A DNA stretch of 64,000 nt from Prosthecobacter sp. SYSU 5D2 (GTDB taxonomy: Bacteria; Verrucomicrobiota; Verrucomicrobiia; Verrucomicrobiales; Verrucomicrobiaceae): contig NZ_JBBYXL010000001.1 in the NCBI RefSeq assembly GCF_039655865.1, positions 1 through 64,000 on the forward strand, written 5' to 3'. Made by a program: the position numbers and the translations under genes. The notes below the pieces were generated by a model. That model made no database searches. It saw only the letters and a list, made by a program, of their open reading frames with translations, and had not been told where the DNA came from. This document shows, in pieces, positions 1 to 7,840 of this stretch. Within the stretch, counting starts at the first letter, position 1. Each line of letters opens with the position of its first letter.

Positions 1-1
1 A

Positions 2-214
2 AAAGGCAAGCTGAGCCCCGCCGAACTGATCCGCCTGCGCGTGCGCTACTTCAGTGACGGCTTGGTGCTAGGAAGCAAAGAGTTCGTCGAAAGCGTCTTC
101 CAGGAAAACCGCACCCTCTTTGGCCCCAAGCGCAAAGACGGTGCCCGCCGCCTCAGCGAATGCGACAGCGAGCTGTTTTCCCTGCGACAGTTACGTGTGC
201 GGGCGGTGGAGTGA
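2..214 (+). CDS. REP-associated tyrosine transposase (RAYT), C-terminal fragment cut by window edge
   Basis: The frame is open from the window edge and ends in TGA after 70 residues. The visible part carries the tail typical of Y1-type REP-associated transposases: a VLGSKEFVESVF block, then a FGPKRKDGARR block, then a LRQLRVRAVE ending. The catalytic HuH and tyrosine motifs lie outside the window, so activity cannot be judged. RAYTs are single-copy chromosomal genes linked to short palindromic REP sequences, and REP-like palindromes occur at 57.6-57.8 kb here. The family call rests on recognition of the C-terminal blocks only. Confidence 0.72.
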   Translation, partial: KGKLSPAELIRLRVRYFSDGLVLGSKEFVESVFQENRTLFGPKRKDGARRLSECDSELFSLRQLRVRAVE

Positions 215-302
215 ACGATCAAAAGAAAAGGGATGCGCTGGAAGCGGCGCACTACCGAAAGCCAACACATCCCCTCAGGAACTTGCCCTGGATACCGAGA
301 TT

Positions 303-977
303 TTACAGGGCTTTGAATTTCACTTCTTTCCATTGCACCTTGTAGGGGCCGGAACCCTTTTTGATACCATGGACCTGGAAGCCGATGTGACCTTCGGGGT
401 CATTGGGCTGGGTGAAGTCGGCGGTTTTCACGCCGTTGACGAAGCTCTGGTAATGATCGCCTTTGACGACGATGCGGTAGTGGTTCCAGTCGCCCTTTTT
501 GAAGGCGGCTTTGGCTTCTTCCGTGCGGACGGCTTCGGTACCGGTGATGATGCTCCACCAGGTAGCACGGCGGGCTTCGTCATAAAAATCGCCGGCGGTG
601 CCATTGATGGCGATCTCGCACTGGGGACCATACATGCGCCCGGCGGGCAGTGGCTGGCCTTTTTTGCTGCCATCGAGAACAGGATCACCCTCCTTGGTGA
701 TCTTGCTGCGCACCTGGACCCCGGAATTTAGCTGGTCATCGGTCTTCACCTGAAACTCCAGTTCGAAGTCTTTGAAGGGACCTTTGGTGAGGAAGGTATT
801 ACCGCTGCCCTCCACCGTAGTGCCGGTGAGGATGCCGTTTTCGACAGTGTAGGTGGCCTGGCCGCTGACAATTTCGGCATCGCCAAGGCTGTCTTTGAAC
901 CAATGCTGCCAACCGTCTTCAGCTTGAGCGCTGAGGGATAGGGCAGCCACGAGGGAAAGGAAAAATGGGGTTTTCAT
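303..977 (-). CDS. Secreted DUF1080 protein (3-keto-disaccharide hydrolase family)
   Basis: This 224-residue protein begins with a signal peptide (MKTPFFLSLVAALSLSAQA, cleavage near residue 19) followed by one DUF1080 domain, a concanavalin-like jelly roll, covering about residues 20-224. Family members act on or bind carbohydrate outside the cytoplasm, and some have been assigned 3-keto-glycoside hydrolysis. The WWSIITG and GFQVHG blocks fit the fold. The ATG at 977 is preferred over an upstream in-frame start because it puts the signal peptide at the N-terminus. A second family member lies at 11.3 kb. The specific substrate is unknown. Confidence 0.82.
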   Translation of the reverse strand: MKTPFFLSLVAALSLSAQAEDGWQHWFKDSLGDAEIVSGQATYTVENGILTGTTVEGSGNTFLTKGPFKDFELEFQVKTDDQLNSGVQVRSKITKEGDPVLDGSKKGQPLPAGRMYGPQCEIAINGTAGDFYDEARRATWWSIITGTEAVRTEEAKAAFKKGDWNHYRIVVKGDHYQSFVNGVKTADFTQPNDPEGHIGFQVHGIKKGSGPYKVQWKEVKFKAL

Positions 978-1062
978 GGATAGAAAAGAACGATGGTGGC
1001 AGAAAAATCCATCGCCAAGCTGCAAAAACCGCATATATTTAATATATCTTAATTAAATAGGC

Positions 1063-1147
1063 GGGTTTTAATGCCATTAAAACCCCATAATAACCCATTT
1101 CCAACTTGAACAAACAAGCGGGATGGGTTTTAATGCCATTAATTCCG
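1063..1147. promoter_or_regulatory. Two copies of a palindromic element, candidate operator
   Basis: An 18-bp sequence (GGGTTTTAATGCCATTAA) occurs exactly at 1063-1080 and 1125-1142, 62 bp apart. The first copy extends into a perfect palindrome at 1063-1085, with 11-bp arms GGGTTTTAATG/CATTAAAACCC around one central base. The second is a decayed palindrome reaching 1147, 13 bp before the ATG at 1160. The flanking sequence is AT-rich, unlike the surrounding genes. The arrangement fits a two-site operator bound by a dimeric regulator, possibly the ribbon-helix-helix-like product of the next gene. That function is inferred. Confidence 0.5.
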
Positions 1148-1159
1148 GGTTTTTATCCC

Positions 1160-1396
1160 ATGGCGCGCCCTTCAAACAGCTTCGATTCGGTCTCGATGAC
1201 CATCGCAGTCACTCCCCAGATCAAGATGTATCTGGAGGACCTGACCCTCGATGGTACGTACGGGAGCAGTCCGGCGGAGGCAGCCAGGCTGCTGATCGGC
1301 CAGGCGATCGAGGCCAAAATCAAGGATGGGTTGCTGACACGGAGAAAGTTCATGATTCAGGACGGCGACGTGGTGGCCCTGCCACTGCCCGCTTAA
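1160..1396 (+). CDS. Small ribbon-helix-helix-like protein (CopG/antitoxin-like)
   Basis: A 78-residue protein with a short beta-strand-like start (SMTIAVTPQIKMYLEDL), then a loop and a helix containing SPAEAARLLIGQAIEAKI, as in small ribbon-helix-helix DNA-binding proteins and type II antitoxins. The start at 1160 keeps the palindromic repeats (1063-1147) upstream; 1196 is an alternative. Autoregulation through that palindrome would be typical of the family. No recognisable toxin follows; the next small gene encodes an unrelated 67-residue protein. The fold call is inferred from pattern, not a confirmed match. Confidence 0.5.
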   Translation: MARPSNSFDSVSMTIAVTPQIKMYLEDLTLDGTYGSSPAEAARLLIGQAIEAKIKDGLLTRRKFMIQDGDVVALPLPA

Positions 1397-1416
1397 ATTT
1401 TTACATTATTCCACCT

Positions 1417-1620
1417 ATGATCGCCAAATCCAATCTTGAATGCGAAACCCAAGTTTTCACCACCATTATGAATCTTGAAATGACCGACCGTGACCGCAGC
1501 CCACGCGGGGACTGGAGCTCTGATGCCCGCCTGGAAGTGCTGGCCCACGAGATCGTGCGTTATATGCCGGACCTGGCCCAGATGCTGATGCAGAGCGGAA
1601 AGCAGAAAATGGCGGCCTGA
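1417..1620 (+). CDS. Small hypothetical protein
   Basis: A 67-residue frame starting at ATG 1417, 20 bases after the preceding small gene. A shorter start at 1468 (MNLEMTDRDRS) is possible. It is mostly helical in appearance (ARLEVLAHEIVRYMPDLAQMLMQSGKQ) with no signal peptide or membrane segment. I do not recognise the family. Close spacing after the ribbon-helix-helix-like gene and a hairpin 41 bases downstream suggest the two form one short transcription unit. Confidence 0.4.
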   Translation: MIAKSNLECETQVFTTIMNLEMTDRDRSPRGDWSSDARLEVLAHEIVRYMPDLAQMLMQSGKQKMAA

Positions 1621-1660
1621 TTTAACAGAAGTCAAAAAAATCTCCTTTTCCCGGACATGA

Positions 1661-1683
1661 GGCCAACGTCGTTGACGTTGGCC
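1661..1683. terminator. Perfect hairpin, possible terminator
   Basis: GGCCAACGTC and GACGTTGGCC form a perfect 10-bp stem around a 3-base loop, 41 bases after the stop of the small gene ending at 1620. Only a weak T-rich stretch (TTGTCATTT) follows, so intrinsic termination on the plus strand is plausible but not certain. Confidence 0.45.
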
Positions 1684-1798
1684 TTGTCATTTCCAGACAT
1701 GACGTCCATGAGTGAAGCCGTCGGTTTGAAATAAAAGGGGCCATGCTCTCTTTGAACAACAAACAGAAACGACCCGGCTTCCAACCTACCCATTTCCC

Positions 1799-2497
1799 AT
1801 GTCAATGACCACCAAGCATCTTTTCTACGCCCTGGGGGCGCTCATCGGACTGAGCAGTTGCGCAACGATGAAGCGCCTGACGCCTGATGTGACCAAGATT
1901 CCGGTGCCATCGCTGCCGAGTTTCTCCACGCTGAAAAAGGTCACCCGTATCCTGCCGGGGATGCCTGGCAGTGACAAAGTGGCGGAGGATGATCCGCAGG
2001 TACCTTTCAATTCACGAGGCACCCTGGGCTATGGGCATACGCTGCGGGTGCATGTGTATGAAGGCAGCCGCTCGACCAAAAGGATTTACAACGGCGTGGC
2101 GATGATTGATGCCAAAGGCGTCATCAATTTTGGGGAAGAAGCGGGCAGTGCCAAGATCGGCGGGGCTACACTGCCTGAGGCGGTGGAGGCCCTGGCGGCG
2201 ACCTTCCGGGTGAGCCTGCGGGTGACGCGGCCTGTGACCGTTCACATCCTTTCTGTGGAGGATGTGCCCGTGGTGTCCATCACGGGAGATGTGATCAAGG
2301 ATGAATTTATTCCAGCCTGGGATGACATGACCATCAAGCAGGCCGTGACGGTGGCAGGAGGGCGCAAACTGGGTTCCACGAACCACGGCGTGTACGTGAT
2401 CCGCGAAGGGAACCGCCGGTACTATTCCAGCCTGGAGGCTGCCGATAAGGACGAGCCTGAACCCGGCGACATCATCTATCTTTCCCCCGACATTTAA
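1799..2497 (+). CDS. Polysaccharide export (Wza-like) outer membrane lipoprotein
   Basis: A 232-residue protein with a lipoprotein signal: hydrophobic helix at residues 8-18 and lipobox L-S-S-C with Cys21. Residues about 70-150 match the Poly_export/BexD pattern (GYGHTLRVHVYEG, VINFGEEAGSAKIGG, LPEAVEALAATF). Residues 160-232 resemble an SLBB-like segment ending in EPGDIIYLSPDI. Family members form or gate the outer-membrane exit for extracellular polysaccharide. It is shorter than Wza (about 380 residues), so it may carry only one SLBB repeat. The polyprenyl glycosylphosphotransferase at 4382 is a plausible functional partner. Confidence 0.75.
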   Translation: MSMTTKHLFYALGALIGLSSCATMKRLTPDVTKIPVPSLPSFSTLKKVTRILPGMPGSDKVAEDDPQVPFNSRGTLGYGHTLRVHVYEGSRSTKRIYNGVAMIDAKGVINFGEEAGSAKIGGATLPEAVEALAATFRVSLRVTRPVTVHILSVEDVPVVSITGDVIKDEFIPAWDDMTIKQAVTVAGGRKLGSTNHGVYVIREGNRRYYSSLEAADKDEPEPGDIIYLSPDI

Positions 2498-2502
2498 CTT
2501 TC

Positions 2503-2979
2503 ATGATCGAACACATCGGCGGCAATCCGGCCGCGAACCAAGTACCGCTGGGCAGCCTGTTTAAAACCATCGTCATCCTGCGGATGGGGGCGGGGCTGCT
2601 GCTGCTGACGCAGCATGGGTGGGTGGCCGCACAGGGGGCCTATGAATTTTTATGGGAGGAAAAAGCCTGGGACTGGGTGAAGGCCTTCAGCGACGTGGGA
2701 CTGCCCTACCCTACCCTGCTGGCACCGACGATGGCCATCCTGGTGGCGGTCGTGGCGGTGAGCTGGTGTGTGGGCTTCCTCACCCGACTGTTCTCCGTGG
2801 TGTTTATGCCGGTGGCCCTTGGCGTGATCACCCTGGCCGGACCTGCCTATATGGAAGTGGGCTGGCTGTATTTGCTGATCTCCATCACCCTGCTGCTTTA
2901 CGGCTCCGGTGCAGTCTCGATTGACCGGCTGTTCCGTCTGGGGCAGAGCTGGGGGCAGCCGAAGAAGGCCAAGTGGTGA
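2503..2979 (+). CDS. DoxX-like integral membrane protein
   Basis: A 158-residue protein with about four membrane segments (near residues 20-40, 70-92, 96-114 and 116-136) and the small-residue-rich, GLLLL-type first helix typical of the DoxX/DoxD superfamily. The start lies five bases after the stop of the export lipoprotein, so the two are probably cotranscribed. DoxX proteins are poorly defined and have been linked to redox and quinone functions. No catalytic residues can be named. A second DoxX-like protein occurs at 33.4 kb. Confidence 0.62.
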   Translation: MIEHIGGNPAANQVPLGSLFKTIVILRMGAGLLLLTQHGWVAAQGAYEFLWEEKAWDWVKAFSDVGLPYPTLLAPTMAILVAVVAVSWCVGFLTRLFSVVFMPVALGVITLAGPAYMEVGWLYLLISITLLLYGSGAVSIDRLFRLGQSWGQPKKAKW

Positions 2980-2996
2980 GGAGGTAATTGTGACCC

Positions 2997-3566
2997 ATGA
3001 GCATCCCCATCCGAGTCCGGCAGCCAGCACGCACACAGGCAATAGCCGCCCCTTTGGCCGTGGAACGGGTGCTGGCCATTGACCCGGCACTGCGCAATAC
3101 CGGCTGGGCCATCCTGGAAAAAACAGGGCGGGATTTAAAGGCCATCGCCTACGGAACGATCTCCAACTCGCCCAAGCTGCTGCATTCAGGCTGTCTGGTG
3201 GCCATCCGGGAGCAGTTGCAGGAGGTCATCCGCCAGCATGCTCCGACCGTGTGCGCGATCGAGGCGACGATTTATGTGCAGAGCTTTAAAACGGCCATCG
3301 TGCTGGGCACGGCAAGGGCTGCATGCCTCATTGCCGCAGCAGAGCATGGGCTGGCTATTTATGAGTATGCGCCCAAAGAGGTGAAGCAGGCAGCGGTGGG
3401 GCGTGGAGCTGCGCAAAAGGACCAGGTGGCCTTCATGATCCGCTCCATGCTGCGCCTGCGGGAAACGCCGCCCCCCGATGCGGCGGATGCGCTGGCAGTG
3501 GGCATCGCCCACTTTCAAAATTCGGATGCTCACGCAGTGACCGCGCGTGAGGCGAAGAGGGTTTGA
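2997..3566 (+). CDS. ruvC: Holliday junction resolvase RuvC (crossover junction endodeoxyribonuclease)
   Basis: RuvC cuts four-way DNA junctions symmetrically during recombination repair, working with RuvAB. The 189-residue protein has the RNase H-like fold signature: AIDPALRNTGWA with Asp29, IEATIYVQS carrying the second acidic residue, and PPDAADALAVGIAHF carrying the paired C-terminal acids. An N-terminal tail of about 20 residues precedes the usual start. A good ribosome-binding sequence (GAGGAGGT) lies upstream, unusual in this window. Neither ruvA nor ruvB is adjacent. Confidence 0.88.
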   Translation: MSIPIRVRQPARTQAIAAPLAVERVLAIDPALRNTGWAILEKTGRDLKAIAYGTISNSPKLLHSGCLVAIREQLQEVIRQHAPTVCAIEATIYVQSFKTAIVLGTARAACLIAAAEHGLAIYEYAPKEVKQAAVGRGAAQKDQVAFMIRSMLRLRETPPPDAADALAVGIAHFQNSDAHAVTAREAKRV

Positions 3567-3628
3567 AGGCGGTCGCAGGGCCTGACAGACTTCTTGAAAC
3601 TGCGCAGCAGATCCCCTATCTTGAGTCC

Positions 3629-4246
3629 ATGGGAGCTGCCGAAAAATATGAAGAAATGTCGGTCGAATGTTACCTCGCCAGCGAACTGACGTCACCGATC
3701 AAACATGAGTACGTGAACGGTGCCATCTACAACATGGCAGGAGGCACTAATGCACACCATCGTATTGCATCAAACATCCTGGGAAGTTTGCATGGCCCTC
3801 TACGTGGAAAACCCTGCAAGCCCTTCAATTCCGATACCAAGATCCGCGTCCGCTCAGCTTTCAGCACCCGCTTTTACTACCCGGATGTGACTGTTGTCTG
3901 CAAACCCAACCCTCTCACAGACACCTTTCAGGATGATCCCATCATCATTGTGGAGGTCGTCTCGCCTGGAACCCGGCGTATTGATGAGGGCGAGAAAAAG
4001 GATGCCTATCTTTCGGTCCCCTCACTTGCAGTCTATCTCCTGGTGGAACAGGCTGCCGCGAATGTGCGGGTGCATCGCCGCACCGACATCGGCTTTGTTC
4101 AGGAAGAGTACAACGGCCTTGAGTGCCGGGTTCCTCTTCCGGAGATCCAGGCCGAACTGGCGCTCATGGATATTTATGAAGACGTCCCGGTGGCCGCGCG
4201 CATGAAAATCCTGCCTTTTGCTTCAATCGGACAAAATGAGGAGTGA
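3629..4246 (+). CDS. Uma2 family (DUF820) putative restriction-endonuclease-fold protein
   Basis: Uma2 proteins have a PD-(D/E)XK nuclease-like fold of unknown cellular role, often in many copies per genome. The sequence opens with the family-typical MGAAEKYEEMSVECYLASE and continues with KHEYVNGAIYNMAGG, a YPDVTVVC strand and PIIIVEVVSPGTRRID, which supply the acidic and (D/E)XK-like residues, then YLLVEQ. An upstream TTG would overlap ruvC, but the ATG at 3629 fits family starts. The product is 205 residues, normal for the family. Confidence 0.82.
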   Translation: MGAAEKYEEMSVECYLASELTSPIKHEYVNGAIYNMAGGTNAHHRIASNILGSLHGPLRGKPCKPFNSDTKIRVRSAFSTRFYYPDVTVVCKPNPLTDTFQDDPIIIVEVVSPGTRRIDEGEKKDAYLSVPSLAVYLLVEQAAANVRVHRRTDIGFVQEEYNGLECRVPLPEIQAELALMDIYEDVPVAARMKILPFASIGQNEE

Positions 4247-4266
4247 GGTGGGGAATTGAGACAGCT

Positions 4267-4286
4267 TTTTATCAAATTTGATAAAA
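4267..4286. promoter_or_regulatory. 20-bp perfect palindrome, candidate operator
   Basis: TTTTATCAAATTTGATAAAA is a perfect inverted repeat without a loop, in a strongly AT-rich gap between the Uma2 gene and the glycosylphosphotransferase. It lies 64 bp upstream of a possible -35 element. The form suits a dimeric transcription factor site rather than a terminator. No regulator gene is adjacent. Confidence 0.45.
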
Positions 4287-4330
4287 GTTGCATATTGGAG
4301 TCTCGTATTTATAAAAATATTACTCCCGGC

Positions 4331-4370
4331 TTGATTTTAGTGTGCATTTGAAGGTATATTTAAAAATACC
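4331..4370 (+). promoter_or_regulatory. Sigma-70-like promoter with inverted repeat over the -10
   Basis: TTGATT (4331-4336) and TATATT (4355-4360) are separated by 18 bases in an AT-rich stretch, giving a predicted short 5' leader before the ATG at 4382. The -10 overlaps a small inverted repeat with arms GGTAT/ATACC (4353-4370). Sequence pattern only. Confidence 0.45.
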
Positions 4371-4381
4371 ATACTTTCATT

Positions 4382-5890
4382 ATGTCTCTGAGTCAGCCGC
4401 CCCCTCATTCTGACCGCCTGTTAATAGGCAGCCCTGGGCCTGTGACGGGAAATCTGCTGAAAAAACTGGAAGAGAGGCGCACGTGGAGGCTCCAGGAAAC
4501 AGCCTCGCCTCACCTATGGGTGCTGGTATCCATTTTGGGAGACCTTATCATGGCCATCCTGGCAGGTTATGCCGCCTACTGGCTGCGCTTCCATTCGCTG
4601 AAGGACTTCGGCAACTGGGATAATTTGACGCTGCGGCAGTATGCAGGGCACATGACCCTGGGCACGCTGAGCCTGCTGCTGGCGATTGGCTGGCAGGGGA
4701 TCTATGAGCGGAATGTGCTGCTGAGGAACCGCTGGATTGCCTCCAAAATGGCCAAGGCGGTGCTGATCTGGACGCTGGGATTCCTGGCCTTGACGCTGGC
4801 TCTAAATCTGCAGCCGGCCATCTCCCGAGTGTATGTGGCCCTGTATGGTGCCTCCGCCCTGCTGTTGCTACTGAGCTGGCGGATGGTCTTCAATGCCTTT
4901 CTGCATGCCCCGGCGCGCATCCGCACGCTGCAACAACGCACGCTTTTTGTCGGCTGGAATGAGGATGCCAAAAGGCTGTGGCAGACGATGAGTGATGACA
5001 AGGCCCACGCGTTTAATCTCATCGGATGGGTGGATGCCTCAGGATGGCGGGAGCAGGGTACGGTGCCTTCAGAAATCCCTTTTGTGGGCTACCTGGAGGA
5101 TATTCACCGGGTGATCGCCCGGCATGAAGTGGACATGATCATCGTGGCGGACCTGCCGCGCCAGCAGCTGGTGGAAATGGCCAACCTGTGTGAACGGGAG
5201 ATGATCCAGTTCAAACTGGCACCTTCTGTCTTCCGGATCTTTGTCTCTGGACTTTCCCTGGAAACGATCGCGGGAACCCCGGTGCTAGGAGTGAACCGTC
5301 TGCCGCTGGACAACACGCTGAACGTGCTGGCCAAACGCACATTGGACATCTGCGGAGCACTGGTGGGGCTGGTGCTGAGCGCGCCGCTCATTGCCTTTTT
5401 CGGCTTCATGGTGTGGTGGGAATCCGGCGGGCCCATATTTTATTATCAGCGGCGCTGGGGCATGAACGGGGTGCCTTTTGAAATCATCAAGATCCGGTCC
5501 ATGAAGCTCAACGCAGAAGCGGCCACGGGTGCGCAGTGGTGTGTGCAGGATGATCCGCGCAGGTTAAAAGTGGGCGCCTTCATGCGGAAATGGAACATTG
5601 ATGAGGTGCCGCAGTTTTGGAACGTGCTGAAGGGCCAGATGAGCCTGGTGGGGCCGCGACCGGAGAGGCCGGAGCTGATTGCCGACTTCAAACATGAAAT
5701 CCCGCATTACAATGCGCGGCATCACGCCAAGCCCGGAATGACCGGCTGGGCCCAGGTGAAGGGGCTGCGAGGGGATACGGATCTGGCCGAACGCATCAAA
5801 TGTGACCTGTGGTATTTGGAAAACTGGAGCCTGATGCTGGACCTGCAGATCATGTTCCTGACTTTCTTTAAGCGGGAAAATGCGTATTGA
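4382..5890 (+). CDS. Exopolysaccharide biosynthesis polyprenyl glycosylphosphotransferase (WcaJ-like)
   Basis: This inner-membrane enzyme starts repeat-unit assembly by moving a sugar-1-phosphate onto undecaprenyl phosphate. The 502 residues show four N-terminal membrane segments (about 40-62, 86-104, 122-144, 150-170), a cytosolic CoA_binding_3-like domain (about 180-290), a fifth membrane segment (about 318-345) and a C-terminal bacterial sugar-transferase domain. That domain includes YYQRRWGMNG, the IDEVPQFWNVLKGQMS block and LVGPRPE at residues 422-428. The sugar specificity cannot be read from sequence. It is monocistronic, with its own promoter-like region and a strong terminator right after the stop. 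Confidence 0.9.
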   Translation: MSLSQPPPHSDRLLIGSPGPVTGNLLKKLEERRTWRLQETASPHLWVLVSILGDLIMAILAGYAAYWLRFHSLKDFGNWDNLTLRQYAGHMTLGTLSLLLAIGWQGIYERNVLLRNRWIASKMAKAVLIWTLGFLALTLALNLQPAISRVYVALYGASALLLLLSWRMVFNAFLHAPARIRTLQQRTLFVGWNEDAKRLWQTMSDDKAHAFNLIGWVDASGWREQGTVPSEIPFVGYLEDIHRVIARHEVDMIIVADLPRQQLVEMANLCEREMIQFKLAPSVFRIFVSGLSLETIAGTPVLGVNRLPLDNTLNVLAKRTLDICGALVGLVLSAPLIAFFGFMVWWESGGPIFYYQRRWGMNGVPFEIIKIRSMKLNAEAATGAQWCVQDDPRRLKVGAFMRKWNIDEVPQFWNVLKGQMSLVGPRPERPELIADFKHEIPHYNARHHAKPGMTGWAQVKGLRGDTDLAERIKCDLWYLENWSLMLDLQIMFLTFFKRENAY

Positions 5891-5921
5891 TGCAGATCAC
5901 GCGCTGCATCATTCTTTTTTT
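5888..5921 (+). terminator. Rho-independent terminator
   Basis: TGATGCAG and CTGCATCA form a perfect 8-bp stem around an 8-base loop, followed within two bases by a run of Ts (ATTCTTTTTTT). The stem begins at the stop codon of the glycosylphosphotransferase gene. Confidence 0.78.
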
Positions 5922-5984
5922 CTTGATGTAGAAAGTCAAATTCCGCGATGTTAGCCTGATTTTCCCCAACCCCCGCCAAATACC

Positions 5985-6878
5985 GTGTCTGCGAGTCTAT
6001 CGAGTTTTTCAAATCTGCTGGACAATCATGCTGCCAACCTATTGAGCCAGGGGCGGCTTGAAGAGGCCCTCAGTGCCGCGACGAGCGCGCTGTCCGGACT
6101 GCGGGAGGCGGTGGAGGACGATGCTGCGGAGGCACCGCGCCTGTTCAACGGCCTGCATGTGCTGGCCAACATCCAACAGGAAATGGGCGATGTCAGCGGC
6201 TCAGAGGCCAGCTATGGAGAGGCGCTGGAGATCGCCAGCAGGTCAGCCGTACCGGCCAATGAGGTGGCGCTGGTGCGCACCCAACTGGCCACGCTGCTGG
6301 ATTTCAGCCAGCGGGAGGCAGAGGCCGTGCCGCTGTATGAGCAGGCCATCAGCGACTATGAAAGCCTGACCCCGCCCAATGAGGACACGGCGGCGCAATT
6401 GCGTAACAACCTGGCCATGATTTACAAAGGCCTGGGCAAGTTTGCCCTGGCAGAGCAGCACTACCTGCGCTCACTGGAGACGCTGGAGGCCAAGCGCGGA
6501 CGTGAGACGGAGGAGGTGGCGTCCGTTTACAACAACCTGGGCAGCCTTTATTACACGGCAGGATTCCCGGACCAGGCCAAGGAGATGTTTACGGAAGCAT
6601 TGGAAATTCGCACCAAGCTGCTGGGCAATGACCACCCGGATGTGGCCCAGTCCCACTGCAACCTGGCCACGGCCAACCACGAGCTGGGGGACAATGCGGC
6701 GTCCATCCAGAACTTTGAGCACAGCCTGCGCATCCTGGAGCACCATCTCCATGATGAAGTGGTAAGCTATGAGGCGGTGAGCCTGGACTACATCGCGCTG
6801 CTGGAAAACCTGGGCGAGGACAAAAAGGCTGCCCTGGCACACAAGCGCCTGGAACGGATGCTGGCCACTGTGGCTTGA
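5985..6878 (+). CDS. Tetratricopeptide repeat protein (kinesin-light-chain-like TPR)
   Basis: A 297-residue soluble protein built almost wholly of TPR units of about 42 residues. The clearest are near residues 145-185 (NNLAMIYKGLGKFALAEQHY), 188-228 (YNNLGSLYYTAGFPDQAKEMF) and 230-270 (CNLATANHELGDNAASIQNF), in the TPR_10/TPR_12 style. No signal peptide or catalytic domain is present, so it probably acts as a protein-binding scaffold. The start is GTG at 5985. A short hairpin follows the stop. Confidence 0.8.
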   Translation: MSASLSSFSNLLDNHAANLLSQGRLEEALSAATSALSGLREAVEDDAAEAPRLFNGLHVLANIQQEMGDVSGSEASYGEALEIASRSAVPANEVALVRTQLATLLDFSQREAEAVPLYEQAISDYESLTPPNEDTAAQLRNNLAMIYKGLGKFALAEQHYLRSLETLEAKRGRETEEVASVYNNLGSLYYTAGFPDQAKEMFTEALEIRTKLLGNDHPDVAQSHCNLATANHELGDNAASIQNFEHSLRILEHHLHDEVVSYEAVSLDYIALLENLGEDKKAALAHKRLERMLATVA

Positions 6879-6882
6879 AGCT

Positions 6883-6905
6883 AAACGCAGGTGCGCGTTT
6901 CTCTT
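6883..6905 (+). terminator. Short hairpin, weak terminator candidate
   Basis: AAACGC and GCGTTT form a 6-bp stem around a 6-base loop just after the TPR gene stop, followed by TCTCTTGT. The stem is short and the T-tract interrupted, so this is tentative. Confidence 0.3.
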
Positions 6906-6943
6906 GTGGCACTAATGTTCATTCTGGTGCGTAGTGGGGGATC

Positions 6944-7735
6944 ATGAAAGCATCTGCTGCCTGCTGGTCTCTTCTCCTCGCCTTGTTTGCCATTGCAGCG
7001 ATACCGGGCTGCTCCCGCGAGGATGTACTGGTGATCGGCATGGACGCCACTTATCCCCCTTTTGAATACAAGGATGCCCAGGGAAAGATCACCGGGGTGA
7101 GCGTGGCCATCGGGAATGAGATCGGGAAGACGCTGGGCAAAAAGGTGGAATACCGGAACATGAGCTTCGACGGCCTGATCCCGGCCCTGAAGACCGGCCA
7201 GATAGACCTCGTCATCTCGTCCCTGACGGCGAATGAACAGAGGCGGCAGTCCATTGATTTCTCAGATCCCTATGTGAAAACCGGCCTGTCCATCCTGGCG
7301 GCCAAGGATTCAACCGTTCAGACTGCGGAAGACCTGCGCACACCGGGCCGGAAGCTGGCGGTACGTGTGGCCACCACCGGGGAGCAATGGTGCCGGGCGG
7401 AGCTGCCGGAGGCGAAAATGGTAGCGCTGGACACGGATGCCGCCTGCGTGCTGGAGGTGGTCAATGGCACCGTGGATGCCTGGGTGTATGACCAGGTCTC
7501 GGTGATGAACTACCATGCCCAGCAGCCGGAGCGCACACGCGCGCTGCTGGCCCCGCTGCGGGAAGAAGTGTGGGCGGTGGGCATCAAACAAGGCCGCGAG
7601 GACCTGAAGGCTCAGGTCAATGAGACGCTGGCCCGCATGAAAAAAGAACAGGCCTTTGCGAAACTCGCAGACGAATATCTGGCCAGGGAACGGGATCTCA
7701 TGAAAGCGCAAGGACTGCCCTTTGTGTTTGAATGA
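6944..7735 (+). CDS. Amino-acid-type ABC transporter solute-binding lipoprotein
   Basis: The 263-residue protein has a lipoprotein signal with Cys23 in I-P-G-C and then a family 3 solute-binding domain. Recognisable blocks are IGMDATYPPFEYKDAQGKI, the FDGLIPALKTGQIDLVIS segment, FSDPYVKTG and VDAWVYDQ. Such proteins capture polar amino acids or small organic acids outside the inner membrane and deliver them to a permease/ATPase pair. No permease or ATPase gene is adjacent, so the partner must be encoded elsewhere. GGGGGATC before the ATG could serve as a ribosome-binding site. Confidence 0.85.
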   Translation: MKASAACWSLLLALFAIAAIPGCSREDVLVIGMDATYPPFEYKDAQGKITGVSVAIGNEIGKTLGKKVEYRNMSFDGLIPALKTGQIDLVISSLTANEQRRQSIDFSDPYVKTGLSILAAKDSTVQTAEDLRTPGRKLAVRVATTGEQWCRAELPEAKMVALDTDAACVLEVVNGTVDAWVYDQVSVMNYHAQQPERTRALLAPLREEVWAVGIKQGREDLKAQVNETLARMKKEQAFAKLADEYLARERDLMKAQGLPFVFE

Positions 7736-7737
7736 GC

Positions 7738-7764
7738 GGCCTGAACCAGAGACCTGGTTCGGCC
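7738..7764. terminator. Hairpin downstream of solute-binding protein gene
   Basis: GAACCAG/CTGGTTC form a 7-bp stem with a 4-base loop, extended by GGCC/GGCC beyond a one-base bulge. No T-tract follows (TGATCC). It may be an end-protecting or Rho-assisted structure rather than a classical terminator. Confidence 0.35.
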
Positions 7765-7840
7765 TGATCCCAGGCAGGCACGTTTCCATTTCGTCACTGG
7801 CACGCGCCATGCTTTAGAGCTTAAAGACAACCAGCCCAAC

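Noticed and set aside
3563-3628. TTG extension of the Uma2 gene overlapping ruvC
   Set aside because: The conserved Uma2 start (MGAAEKYEEMS) is at 3629.
6905-6921. Sigma-54-like TGGCAC before the solute-binding protein gene
   Set aside because: The -12 GC is missing (TTCAT), so the match is not credible.
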